From a virus: a DNA stretch of 27,899 nucleotides. Shown here one piece after another: positions 5,787 through 11,638 of this stretch. Both the position numbers and the translations under genes were made by a program. Under the pieces are notes generated by a model. It had not been told where the DNA came from and did not search any database. It saw only the letters and a program-made list of their open reading frames with translations. The stretch is taken from positions 1 through 27,899 of the IMG/VR virus record IMGVR_UViG_3300025108_006086; one strand, given 5' to 3'. The stretch's first letter is position 1. Each line of letters starts with the position of its first letter.

Positions 5787-7277
5787 TTACTTTTTTTTTA
5801 GAAGTGAAACTTTATCAAAGATTTCTTCTTGTCTACCACCACTGTTTCTATGTTGAAAACTATAGTTTGCCGCAATTAAAAGTAATACTGCCAACGGGTC
5901 AAACACGAAAATGAACACAATGATAAGCCATCTAACTGCTTCATCAATTGTATCGTTGTCTGTGTTGTCATAAACCATTTCTGCAATATACTTGATAGGT
6001 CCAATCTCTGTTGCTATCTTTCTAATCTCACGTTCTAGTTCAAACTTCTGGTCAATTAGTCCGTCAATTGCATCATCATTCGCATTGATTTTTATCTGTA
6101 TTTCTTCAATCTCTGCTGAATTATCAACTTGTGATACATTCAATAATTCATTGCGGAGTCTATCAAGTATGATTAAAGAACCAGCAACTTCTCTATCTGC
6201 TTTCTCACGCAATCTTTTGATTTCTTCTCTAGCGGAAGATATTACAGGAGACTCTACTCCTCTTGCATCTTCTATTTTCACTAGTAATTCCATCTTGCGT
6301 TCATTCACTGATTGAGTATCTTCGCCTCTTAACTTCACTACCATATTACTAAGTCTGATGCGTTCTTGTTTATATTGATTTTCAAAGTCTTTACGAACTT
6401 CTGCAATCTTCATTCCTAGTTCAGTTAGTTTCAATGCATTCGCTTCGTGCCATTCTTTAATAACTTCTGAATTTCTCCAGTAACCCCAAGGAATACCAAC
6501 GACTTGTTGTGCTTTCTTCAAGTCTTCTTGTGTACCAGATTTTGACATCTCTTTAAGTGTAGCAGTATCAGATTTGATTTTATCAATCTGGTCCTGAAAT
6601 GGTGCTACTGCATACTCATAACTTGTTGTATCTTTGCCAACATTATCAATATCATTTTCATACTTCTTGGCTTGTTCTTCTAACTTATCAAGTTCTTTAT
6701 CTAGGCTATCCATTTGATTTAAATATGGTGCAACTTTATTATCATCTTTTGATAGTTCAGTAGTAATGATTAAATTCTGTTCATCGATAGAAGGTTGAAT
6801 ACGAACCATAACATTGTCCATTCTGTTTTCTTCTGTATCAATTTGTTCTTGTACTTTTGAAGTGTCTGTTTCACCTTCAGAATCTAGTTTTATAATTTTC
6901 AGTTCAAGTCTATCATTTGTGTTTTCATATCTAGCCATATCCTGTACGATGCGTTCAATACGGGCAGTATTTTCTTCACTATCGGCAGCCTGTTCTAAAT
7001 GTGCTTTTGATAGGAAACCAAAAATACCCATTGAAGTAATGAGCATTAGGATTACTACTGCAATTGTAAGATATGATTTTAAAAGAAATGGTGCCCTTTT
7101 CCAGTTTCTATAAACCCAAGATGCTGATACTAATTTACCAACTTCTAGTGCTACTGCCATAATGGCAACTGAAACGGCGGACGCAGTAAAGATGGCCATA
7201 AGACCAGCGACTGAGAACCAAGCGGCAATTGCCGCAATTGTAATGGCGGTTATAAATGTAATTATCGGAAATAACAT
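5787..7277 (-). CDS. Membrane-anchored coiled-coil protein, 496 aa (about 579 aa if frameshifted)
   Basis: ATG at 7277 follows a strong AGAGGAGG. About three hydrophobic segments in residues 3-90 (including ITAITIAAIAAWFSVAGLMA and YLTIAVVILMLITSMGIFGF) are followed by about 340 residues of charged heptad-like coiled coil, interrupted by a GIPWGYWRN stretch near residue 265. A last transmembrane helix comes near residue 450 (WLIIVFIFVFDPLAVLLLIA), then a basic tail ending LLKKK. The domain between the membrane segments is long enough to span or line a compartment. I do not recognise a family name. Expression ahead of it includes a T4-type late motif, hinting at a late or virion-associated role. 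The stop is immediately preceded by A_AAA_AAG, see the frameshift site. Confidence 0.85.
   Translation of the reverse strand: MLFPIITFITAITIAAIAAWFSVAGLMAIFTASAVSVAIMAVALEVGKLVSASWVYRNWKRAPFLLKSYLTIAVVILMLITSMGIFGFLSKAHLEQAADSEENTARIERIVQDMARYENTNDRLELKIIKLDSEGETDTSKVQEQIDTEENRMDNVMVRIQPSIDEQNLIITTELSKDDNKVAPYLNQMDSLDKELDKLEEQAKKYENDIDNVGKDTTSYEYAVAPFQDQIDKIKSDTATLKEMSKSGTQEDLKKAQQVVGIPWGYWRNSEVIKEWHEANALKLTELGMKIAEVRKDFENQYKQERIRLSNMVVKLRGEDTQSVNERKMELLVKIEDARGVESPVISSAREEIKRLREKADREVAGSLIILDRLRNELLNVSQVDNSAEIEEIQIKINANDDAIDGLIDQKFELEREIRKIATEIGPIKYIAEMVYDNTDNDTIDEAVRWLIIVFIFVFDPLAVLLLIAANYSFQHRNSGGRQEEIFDKVSLLKKK
5790..5796 (-). promoter_or_regulatory. Candidate programmed -1 ribosomal frameshift site (A_AAA_AAG)
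   Basis: The zero frame reads CTA AAA AAA AAG TAA. The heptamer A AAA AAG, the same as the dnaX slippery site of E. coli, occupies 5796-5790, directly before the TAA stop. A -1 slip moves the ribosome to GTA AAG AAA CCA..., open for 83 codons to the stop at 5539. It is part of a run of nine A residues, so a sequencing or assembly length error (ten As would fuse the frames without slipping) is the main alternative. Confidence 0.6.
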
Positions 7278-7303
7278 AATAAATACCTCCTCTATAATGT
7301 AAT

Positions 7304-7329
7304 AAAAAAGCCTCTAAGAAGAGGCTTTT
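7304..7329 (-). terminator. Hairpin with T-run in the leader of the 496-aa membrane protein gene
   Basis: Minus strand AAAAGCCTCT (7329-7320 complement side), loop TCTT, AGAGGCTTTT (to 7306) followed by TT then ATTAC. A perfect 10-bp stem with four-base loop and six Ts has intrinsic-terminator form on the minus strand. It lies downstream of the late motif at 7343-7350 and upstream of the gene, so it could stop readthrough from the glycine-zipper gene, attenuate the late transcript, or cap its 5' end. Confidence 0.7.
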
Positions 7330-7334
7330 GTTTC

Positions 7335-7354
7335 TCTCATATGTATTTATGAGA
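7335..7354 (-). promoter_or_regulatory. Late promoter element embedded in a palindrome
   Basis: Minus strand ATAAATAC (7350-7343) lies within TCTCATA (7-bp arm) - 6 nt - TATGAGA. It is 65 nt from the ATG at 7277, farther than the 21-28 nt of the other copies, the extra distance being the hairpin at 7304-7329. A TATAAT -10 (7361-7356) with only a poor -35 lies just upstream. Confidence 0.55.
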
Positions 7355-7396
7355 TATTATAGCGGAATTGTGTTATCAGTTATAATAAGTGTGTAC

Positions 7397-7927
7397 TTAA
7401 TTCAATGATAATGACATTCTTACTGGTACAGTTGACCCTACTGAGTACTGTCTGTCAGTTCTAAAAGTTGGCGTAAAATCATCAAATCCATCACCTAACT
7501 CTATTGCTACTGTTGTTGAATATCCAGTCACTACTTCGGTTACTGCTCTTACATAAGTAATCTCGCACTGTTCTACTTGTTTGTAACCTACGATTACTTT
7601 TTGACCGCCGTGGTTCTCACCTGCTTTCGCACCAAGAATAGCACCGAAGATAGTAGCGGCATCTTTACCAGAACCTTTACCTACTTGATTGCCTAGAACA
7701 CCACCGATGATAGCACCGGCAATTGCATCACCAGCCGTGCCTTTAGTGTTGCCGTAAACAGGAACTTCTACGATGTTACAAGTCTTTTCTGGAACTTCCC
7801 TTATTACATCTTTTACGATAGCAGTACTTGATAAAACTGTGCCGTCTATTGAAACACTTGTGCCTGCTGACACATTTGTTGCTATTAAACTAAGCCCCAA
7901 TGTTACTATTGTTAATATATATTTCAT
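7397..7927 (-). CDS. Secreted glycine-zipper protein (17-kDa surface antigen-like)
   Basis: 176 aa. A classic signal peptide (MKYILTIVTLGLSLIATNVSA, cleavage predicted after SA at about residue 21) is followed by a central GTAGDAIAGAIIGGVLGNQVG and a second GAILGAKAGENHGG segment, the two glycine-zipper helices of the 2TM/SlyB-type family. The C-terminal third is beta-rich (VEQCEITYVRAVTEVV..). Host members are envelope proteins; no lipobox Cys is seen at the cleavage site, so it is probably a soluble periplasmic or outer-membrane-inserted protein rather than a lipoprotein. The ATG follows AAAGGAG. It has its own near-consensus promoter, which suggests expression early or independently. Role for a phage is open: envelope modification, superinfection exclusion or lysis are possibilities. 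Confidence 0.8.
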   Translation of the reverse strand: MKYILTIVTLGLSLIATNVSAGTSVSIDGTVLSSTAIVKDVIREVPEKTCNIVEVPVYGNTKGTAGDAIAGAIIGGVLGNQVGKGSGKDAATIFGAILGAKAGENHGGQKVIVGYKQVEQCEITYVRAVTEVVTGYSTTVAIELGDGFDDFTPTFRTDRQYSVGSTVPVRMSLSLN

Positions 7928-7958
7928 TTTTAACTCCTTTAGTTGTTGATTCTTAATT

Positions 7959-7986
7959 ATTATAACACAAAAGCGGTTTTTGTCAA
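7959..7986 (-). promoter_or_regulatory. Near-consensus sigma70 promoter for the glycine-zipper gene
   Basis: Minus strand -35 TTGACA (7986-7981), 16-bp spacer, -10 TATAAT (7964-7959). The TGA stop of the upstream GNAT-like gene lies inside the TTGACA. Leader of about 25 nt with AAAGGAG. Confidence 0.75.
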
Positions 7987-8486
7987 GTTTTTGCCGTTTT
8001 TTTCAATTTATATTCAAAATTTTGCGAAGAATCGTTAATTTTAAGTAATTTTGCACCATTTCTGATGTGAAAATGTGTTGCCATAGGTGTTAAAGGCGAC
8101 AATGTGACTACTTTTTTGATATTTGTATTTATAGTGAGATAATCTTTCAGTTTCGTCATAATCTCTTTACCAGCACCCCTCTTGCGACTCCAAACAGTGT
8201 ATGCCACTGCTGTATTGAAATCTTCTTTGAGATGTGCATTTTGACTTATTAAGTCTAATTCTCGTACACTCTGTGGAACATCGTTACAATATGCTACACA
8301 AATAACACCTTCAATATTATCTTCATATTTTAGTCCGTATATCTTACGACTGTAACTAGTTCTAAATTCTAAATCTAATTCTGGTCTAACTGGGTCTTCA
8401 CTGACATCAATATCTGTTAATTCTACAAGTTCTGTACCTTTTACCCAATGGAAAAAGTCATCTAATCGTGTCTTAAATGTTTTCAT
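7983..8486 (-). CDS. GNAT-like N-acetyltransferase
   Basis: 167 aa, taking the ATG at 8486 rather than the TTG just before it. The centre reads AVAYTVWSRKRGAGKEIMTKL, fitting the acetyl-CoA-binding motif A of GNAT enzymes (R-x-x-G-x-G/A at the start of the helix). It is followed by IKKVVTLSPLTPMATHFHIRNGAKLLK, similar to the motif B region where the substrate end is formed (hFYxxxGF/A-type). The N-terminal 60 residues are unfamiliar. Its substrate cannot be told. It is the third gene of the run beginning at the 50-aa basic protein (9004), 15 nt behind the ferredoxin gene. Confidence 0.6.
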   Translation of the reverse strand: MKTFKTRLDDFFHWVKGTELVELTDIDVSEDPVRPELDLEFRTSYSRKIYGLKYEDNIEGVICVAYCNDVPQSVRELDLISQNAHLKEDFNTAVAYTVWSRKRGAGKEIMTKLKDYLTINTNIKKVVTLSPLTPMATHFHIRNGAKLLKINDSSQNFEYKLKKTAKT

Positions 8487-8501
8487 CAATATATTATTCC
8501 T

Positions 8502-8846
8502 CTACTCTTTATCAAATTGGTCTAACAATGGCGTTTTATCTTCTGTGTATCCTTCTTTAGGATTATATTTGTCTGCATCTGGCAATGGGTCTATCTGTTC
8601 TACAATTACAGGCCATATCTGAGACATCTTATCATTTATATCTAAAAGTCTCTGTGTGAATTTTGGATGATTATCGGCTATGATTGCTTCTGCCGGACAT
8701 TCTGGCTCACAAACTCCACAATCAATGCATTCATCAGGATTAATAACCAACATATTTTCACCTTCATAGAAACAATCAACCGGACAAACCTCTACACAAT
8801 CTGTATACTTACATTTGATACAATCTTGGGTTACTACATATGCCAT
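8502..8846 (-). CDS. fdxA: 7Fe (3Fe-4S/4Fe-4S) ferredoxin, FdxA type
   Basis: 114 aa. [29 protein letters not shown] and [19 protein letters not shown] give nine cysteines at 9, 12, 17, 21, 25, 40, 43, 46 and 50, the pattern of Azotobacter-type seven-iron ferredoxins with one [3Fe-4S] and one [4Fe-4S] cluster. The C-terminal extension of about 55 residues ([15 protein letters not shown]...) is also as in the family. It is a low-potential soluble electron carrier. In the phage it may supply electrons to a host or phage enzyme (the radical SAM enzyme at 11639-12799 is one candidate) or support redox balance. The start follows GAGGAA. Very close to bacterial FdxA, so fairly recent acquisition from a host is likely. 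Confidence 0.95.
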   Translation of the reverse strand: MAYVVTQDCIKCKYTDCVEVCPVDCFYEGENMLVINPDECIDCGVCEPECPAEAIIADNHPKFTQRLLDINDKMSQIWPVIVEQIDPLPDADKYNPKEGYTEDKTPLLDQFDKE

Positions 8847-8851
8847 CTCAT

Positions 8852-9004
8852 CTATTCCTCATCTAAATATTTGCCTGTGCTTTTCATCTCTCTTTTTCTG
8901 TCTATCTCTACTTTGCTTCTAAACCTAGGAGTACGGAGTGCTTTCGCAACAGGATTTCTTTTATTAATTTTCAATTTTTTCTTCTTACTCTTCTTCTTTG
9001 CCAC
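8852..9004 (-). CDS. Small highly basic protein (50 aa)
   Basis: GTG start at 9004, giving a Lys-rich N-terminus ([12 protein letters not shown]) then [28 protein letters not shown] frame open further upstream (TTG at 9049) is rejected because the promoter -10 lies inside it. The [13 protein letters not shown] core is, as far as I recall, recurrent in small basic proteins of marine T4-like phages, but function is unknown; the charge suggests nucleic-acid binding. It is first in the run 50-aa protein - ferredoxin - GNAT-like, downstream of the promoter with the inverted repeat. Confidence 0.75.
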   Translation of the reverse strand: MAKKKSKKKKLKINKRNPVAKALRTPRFRSKVEIDRKREMKSTGKYLDEE

Positions 9005-9018
9005 GACTCTGTTCCATA

Positions 9019-9066
9019 AATTACGCCAGTTAGATATATTATAACCCAAACTGGCGTAATTGTCAA
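9019..9066 (-). promoter_or_regulatory. Consensus sigma70 promoter inside a 13-bp inverted repeat
   Basis: Minus strand -35 TTGACA (9066-9061), 17-bp spacer, -10 TATAAT (9043-9038). A perfect inverted repeat with 13-bp arms AATTACGCCAGTT (9019-9031) and AACTGGCGTAATT (9049-9061) flanks a 17-nt loop that holds the -10. The upstream arm fills most of the spacer; the downstream arm covers the transcript start. This is arranged like a repressor operator, or a cruciform or RNA structure that occludes the promoter. Confidence 0.8.
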
Positions 9067-9083
9067 CTATTTTCAGAGTTATT

Positions 9084-9242
9084 TTAGCCTTTAGTTAATA
9101 CTTGATAGGCGCCGAATGCGATAGCGGCATAAGCGGCTATATTGACCCAACTACCTAGAAAAAGAATTACTAAACCCACTGCAACTAAACCTAGTCCGCC
9201 GTGTGAGGCTTTTTCTTTTAATCTACTTGTTAAAAATCCCAT
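9084..9242 (-). CDS. Small membrane protein (52 aa)
   Basis: Too short for usual cutoffs but well supported: ATG at 9242 preceded by AAGGAG at good spacing. The translation starts MGFLTSRLKEKASHGGLGLV and has one or two hydrophobic segments (LVAVGLVILFLGSWVNIAAYAAIAFGAY as a near-continuous stretch), ending QVLTKG. The amphipathic basic start suggests a cytoplasmic N-terminus. Size and shape fit small holin- or antiholin-like or other inner-membrane phage proteins, but nothing identifies one. It follows the second SGNH-like gene by 14 nt and ends just before the inverted-repeat promoter. Confidence 0.75.
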   Translation of the reverse strand: MGFLTSRLKEKASHGGLGLVAVGLVILFLGSWVNIAAYAAIAFGAYQVLTKG

Positions 9243-9256
9243 ATTATTACTCCTTT

Positions 9257-10183
9257 CTAATTGTATCTCTCATTTATAAATTTATATAGCAGTATTGCTA
9301 CTTCCATATGTCCATCGATATTCCAATGTATGCCATAATCTGATATATAATGGTCTACATCTCCGTTGTGACTATTACCCAGATTACTAAGATAACTTTG
9401 CAAATTTCTATTTCCATTCAAATCACTAATTGTTAAATGATTAAGTAACGGATTTCCGTCAACTAGTTCTTTGTGATACGAATTAAAAAAGTCCATCTCT
9501 TTCCAAACATACCTTTCATCATCATTATATAAAAAACTTGAATAGCATCCATCAACGGCTTTTTTACTCACGTATCTAAATGGATTATCTCTCACCATAC
9601 GATAATCTAAATCATTAATTCCATCAAATGTTAGATAAGGAACATCATAACTAGATAATAGATAATACAACGCTCTCCGTTGTTTTATATGATTGAACAC
9701 ATCTTGCATACTGTTCCTAAAAATGCCCCAATTTTGAGCAAGTGTTTTAGGATTTACACCCGTGTAATTTGTTTTCCATGGATAAGTAACCTTGCCATCA
9801 GTTGAAATCATGCTAGTTGTCATATCTACTACTTCATATTCATTCTTATCATCTATTTTAAAAAATTGTGCATATCTGCTAGAACTAGTAAAATTAAATA
9901 AGATAAAAACTTTCTTTTTTGGATTACTGCGTAAAAAACTCTCTAAAGTCATCATCGACCTATCGTTAGATGCTCCTAGAAATCCAAAGTTTATCGAGTC
10001 TTTAAATCCTAAATTATCAGCAAGAAATTGAGTGTATGAATTGCTATTACATTCTGTTATATACTCCTGTTCAAGTTCAGTGTCTACTGGCTCTCTCATA
10101 AGAAATTCTGGCTTAGGAATAGTATCTTCACCGAAAGTGAAACTATCTCCAAAACTAACTAATGTATATTCTGAAAAGTCCAT
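9257..10183 (-). CDS. SGNH/GDSL-like hydrolase, copy 2
   Basis: 308 aa, ATG at 10183 overlapping the stop of its paralogue (TGATG). The N-terminal LVSFGDSFTFGED has the block I GDS with nucleophile Ser. INFGFLGASNDRSMM carries the block II Gly and an Asn-Asp. KKVFILFNFTSSSRY follows, and the C-terminal IHWNIDGHMEVA has the D..H arrangement of block V. So the catalytic set of SGNH esterases is plausibly present. Its neighbour at 10183-11130 is a tandem duplicate with the same motifs. Family members de-acylate carbohydrates, lipids or peptidoglycan. The host polymer or phage structure acted on is unknown; nearby nucleotide-sugar and glycosyltransferase genes make a glycan substrate a reasonable inference. 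Confidence 0.65.
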   Translation of the reverse strand: MDFSEYTLVSFGDSFTFGEDTIPKPEFLMREPVDTELEQEYITECNSNSYTQFLADNLGFKDSINFGFLGASNDRSMMTLESFLRSNPKKKVFILFNFTSSSRYAQFFKIDDKNEYEVVDMTTSMISTDGKVTYPWKTNYTGVNPKTLAQNWGIFRNSMQDVFNHIKQRRALYYLLSSYDVPYLTFDGINDLDYRMVRDNPFRYVSKKAVDGCYSSFLYNDDERYVWKEMDFFNSYHKELVDGNPLLNHLTISDLNGNRNLQSYLSNLGNSHNGDVDHYISDYGIHWNIDGHMEVAILLYKFINERYN

Positions 10184-11130
10184 CAATTATAACTCTTGCT
10201 TATAAATTCTTCTAACACTTTTGCTACTTCAATGTGTCCTTCAGTAGTCCAGTGACCGTTATTTGTCACGTAATTATTTTTATCATCATACCTATCTATG
10301 CCAATTTTCCAAATATAATTGTTCATATCAACTTTTTCAATTTTGCCATTTAGATTGTGTAAATTCTTCACAGAGTAATCCATTAGTAAATGATTAAGTA
10401 ACGGAGTGTTATTGACTGTTTCTTCATAATATGAATTCAAAAAGTCCATCTCTTTAAAAATATAACTTTCATCATTATATAAATCTTCCACAAAGCACCC
10501 GTCTACCTTTCTTTTATTTATATACTGCATTGGATTATCTCTTATCATACAAGCATCCATATCATTGATGCCATCGAATGTGGCGTATGGCACATTGTAA
10601 CTAGATAAGATATAATAAATTGCTCTTCTTTGTTTTACATGGTTATACACATCCTGTATACTATTTCTAAAAAAAGTCCAGTTTTGAGAAATAGTTTTAG
10701 TATTTATACCCGTGTAGACATTGCCATATTCTGTTTTCCATCCGTCGTAATTGGGAAGCATATTTACAGAATCATATTCGTTCTTATCGTCTCTTTTAAA
10801 AAACTGTATATACCTACTAGGATGAGTAAAGTTGAATAAGATAAAAACTTTCTTTTTTTTATTACTTCGTAGAAAACTCTCCAAGTTCATCATTGACCTG
10901 TCATTAGATGCCCCTTGTAATCCGAAGTTTATTGAATCTTTAAATCCTAAACTTTCAGAAAGAAATTTAGTGTATGAATTACTGTTACAGTCTTTTTTGT
11001 ATTTTTTTTCAAGTTTTTTCTGCTCCTTCTGTTGGGCAAGACTAGTATACCATTCTGGTACAGGAACAGTGTCTTCACCAAAAGTGAAACTGTCTCCAAA
11101 ACTAACTAGAGTATAGTCTGAGAAATTCAT
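10183..11130 (-). CDS. SGNH/GDSL-like hydrolase, copy 1
   Basis: 315 aa, ATG at 11130; the in-frame TTG at 11145 is judged less likely because it would begin inside the end of the deformylase gene. Motifs match the next gene nearly one for one: LVSFGDSFTFGED, INFGLQGASNDRSMM, KKVFILFNFTHPSRY, YNVPYATFDGINDMD and the C-terminal HWTTEGHIEVAK. Differences cluster after the first catalytic block (longer insertion KEQKKLEKKYKKDC) and near the C-terminus (extra YDDKNNYVTNNG). The pair arose by tandem duplication and has since diverged, so the two probably have different targets or form a heteromer. It is 5 nt behind def. Shine-Dalgarno is weak (AATAAG). Confidence 0.65.
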   Translation of the reverse strand: MNFSDYTLVSFGDSFTFGEDTVPVPEWYTSLAQQKEQKKLEKKYKKDCNSNSYTKFLSESLGFKDSINFGLQGASNDRSMMNLESFLRSNKKKKVFILFNFTHPSRYIQFFKRDDKNEYDSVNMLPNYDGWKTEYGNVYTGINTKTISQNWTFFRNSIQDVYNHVKQRRAIYYILSSYNVPYATFDGINDMDACMIRDNPMQYINKRKVDGCFVEDLYNDESYIFKEMDFLNSYYEETVNNTPLLNHLLMDYSVKNLHNLNGKIEKVDMNNYIWKIGIDRYDDKNNYVTNNGHWTTEGHIEVAKVLEEFISKSYN

Positions 11131-11135
11131 TTTAC

Positions 11136-11603
11136 TTATTGCCAACGTGATTTTCTTCTTCCGTTGTTTTTTGCGGCTCTTGTATCAAAAGTAACGCCAT
11201 TGAGGTGGTCACATTCGTGTTGAAATGCTTGTGCCCATACTCCAACAAATGTTGATGACTTTCTTTCTCCTTGTAAATCTGTAAAAGTTCCTACAATCTT
11301 ATTATGTCTAGTGATTTTTAATTCTAGTCCAGGAAAACTAACACATCCTTCTAAGAATTCTTCATCTTCACTGTCTTCTGCTTTATCCCACATTGGATTT
11401 ATACAAACAACAAAACCAGTATCTTTATGTCCGATTATCATAAGTGCTGTATTTTCGCCAACTTGTGGAGCGGCAAGACCAATTGCGTCTTTTTCTTGCA
11501 TTGTTACAATCATATCATAAACTAGTTTTTCAGAATGTTCTGAAATAATGTGTTCATCACACTTAGTTTTCAATATCTTATTATTTTTATCAACTAATTT
11601 CAT
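11136..11603 (-). CDS. def: Peptide deformylase
   Basis: 155 aa with all three catalytic motifs: GLAAPQVG (motif 1), EGCVSFPG (motif 2, with the metal-binding Cys) and QHECDHLNG (motif 3, HExxH with catalytic Glu). It removes formyl from the N-terminal Met of nascent proteins. Marine T4-like phage deformylases are known and shorter than bacterial ones (about 170 aa) because they lack the C-terminal helix; this one ends in a short basic tail (AAKNNGRRKSRWQ). A T4-type late element sits 24 nt upstream. With phage IF-3, bS21 and ClpS in the same window it adds to a set acting on initiation and N-terminal fate of proteins. Confidence 0.96.
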   Translation of the reverse strand: MKLVDKNNKILKTKCDEHIISEHSEKLVYDMIVTMQEKDAIGLAAPQVGENTALMIIGHKDTGFVVCINPMWDKAEDSEDEEFLEGCVSFPGLELKITRHNKIVGTFTDLQGERKSSTFVGVWAQAFQHECDHLNGVTFDTRAAKNNGRRKSRWQ

Positions 11604-11627
11604 AATTCTTCCTTTTAATAATTTATT

Positions 11628-11635
11628 GTATTTAT
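11628..11635 (-). promoter_or_regulatory. T4-type late promoter element for def
   Basis: Minus strand ATAAATAC, 24 nt upstream of the def ATG, in the 35-nt gap after the radical SAM gene. Confidence 0.6.
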
Positions 11636-11638
11636 CGT

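Noticed and set aside
5597-8130. Additional ATAAATAC octamers within genes (about 5599 and 8123) as promoters
   Set aside because: They lie inside coding sequence with no start codon at the 21-28 nt distance, so are probably chance in AT-rich DNA.
9005-9049. Longer start (TTG at 9049) for the 50-aa basic protein
   Set aside because: Those codons contain the TATAAT of the consensus promoter and one arm of the inverted repeat; GTG at 9004 lies downstream of the predicted transcript start.
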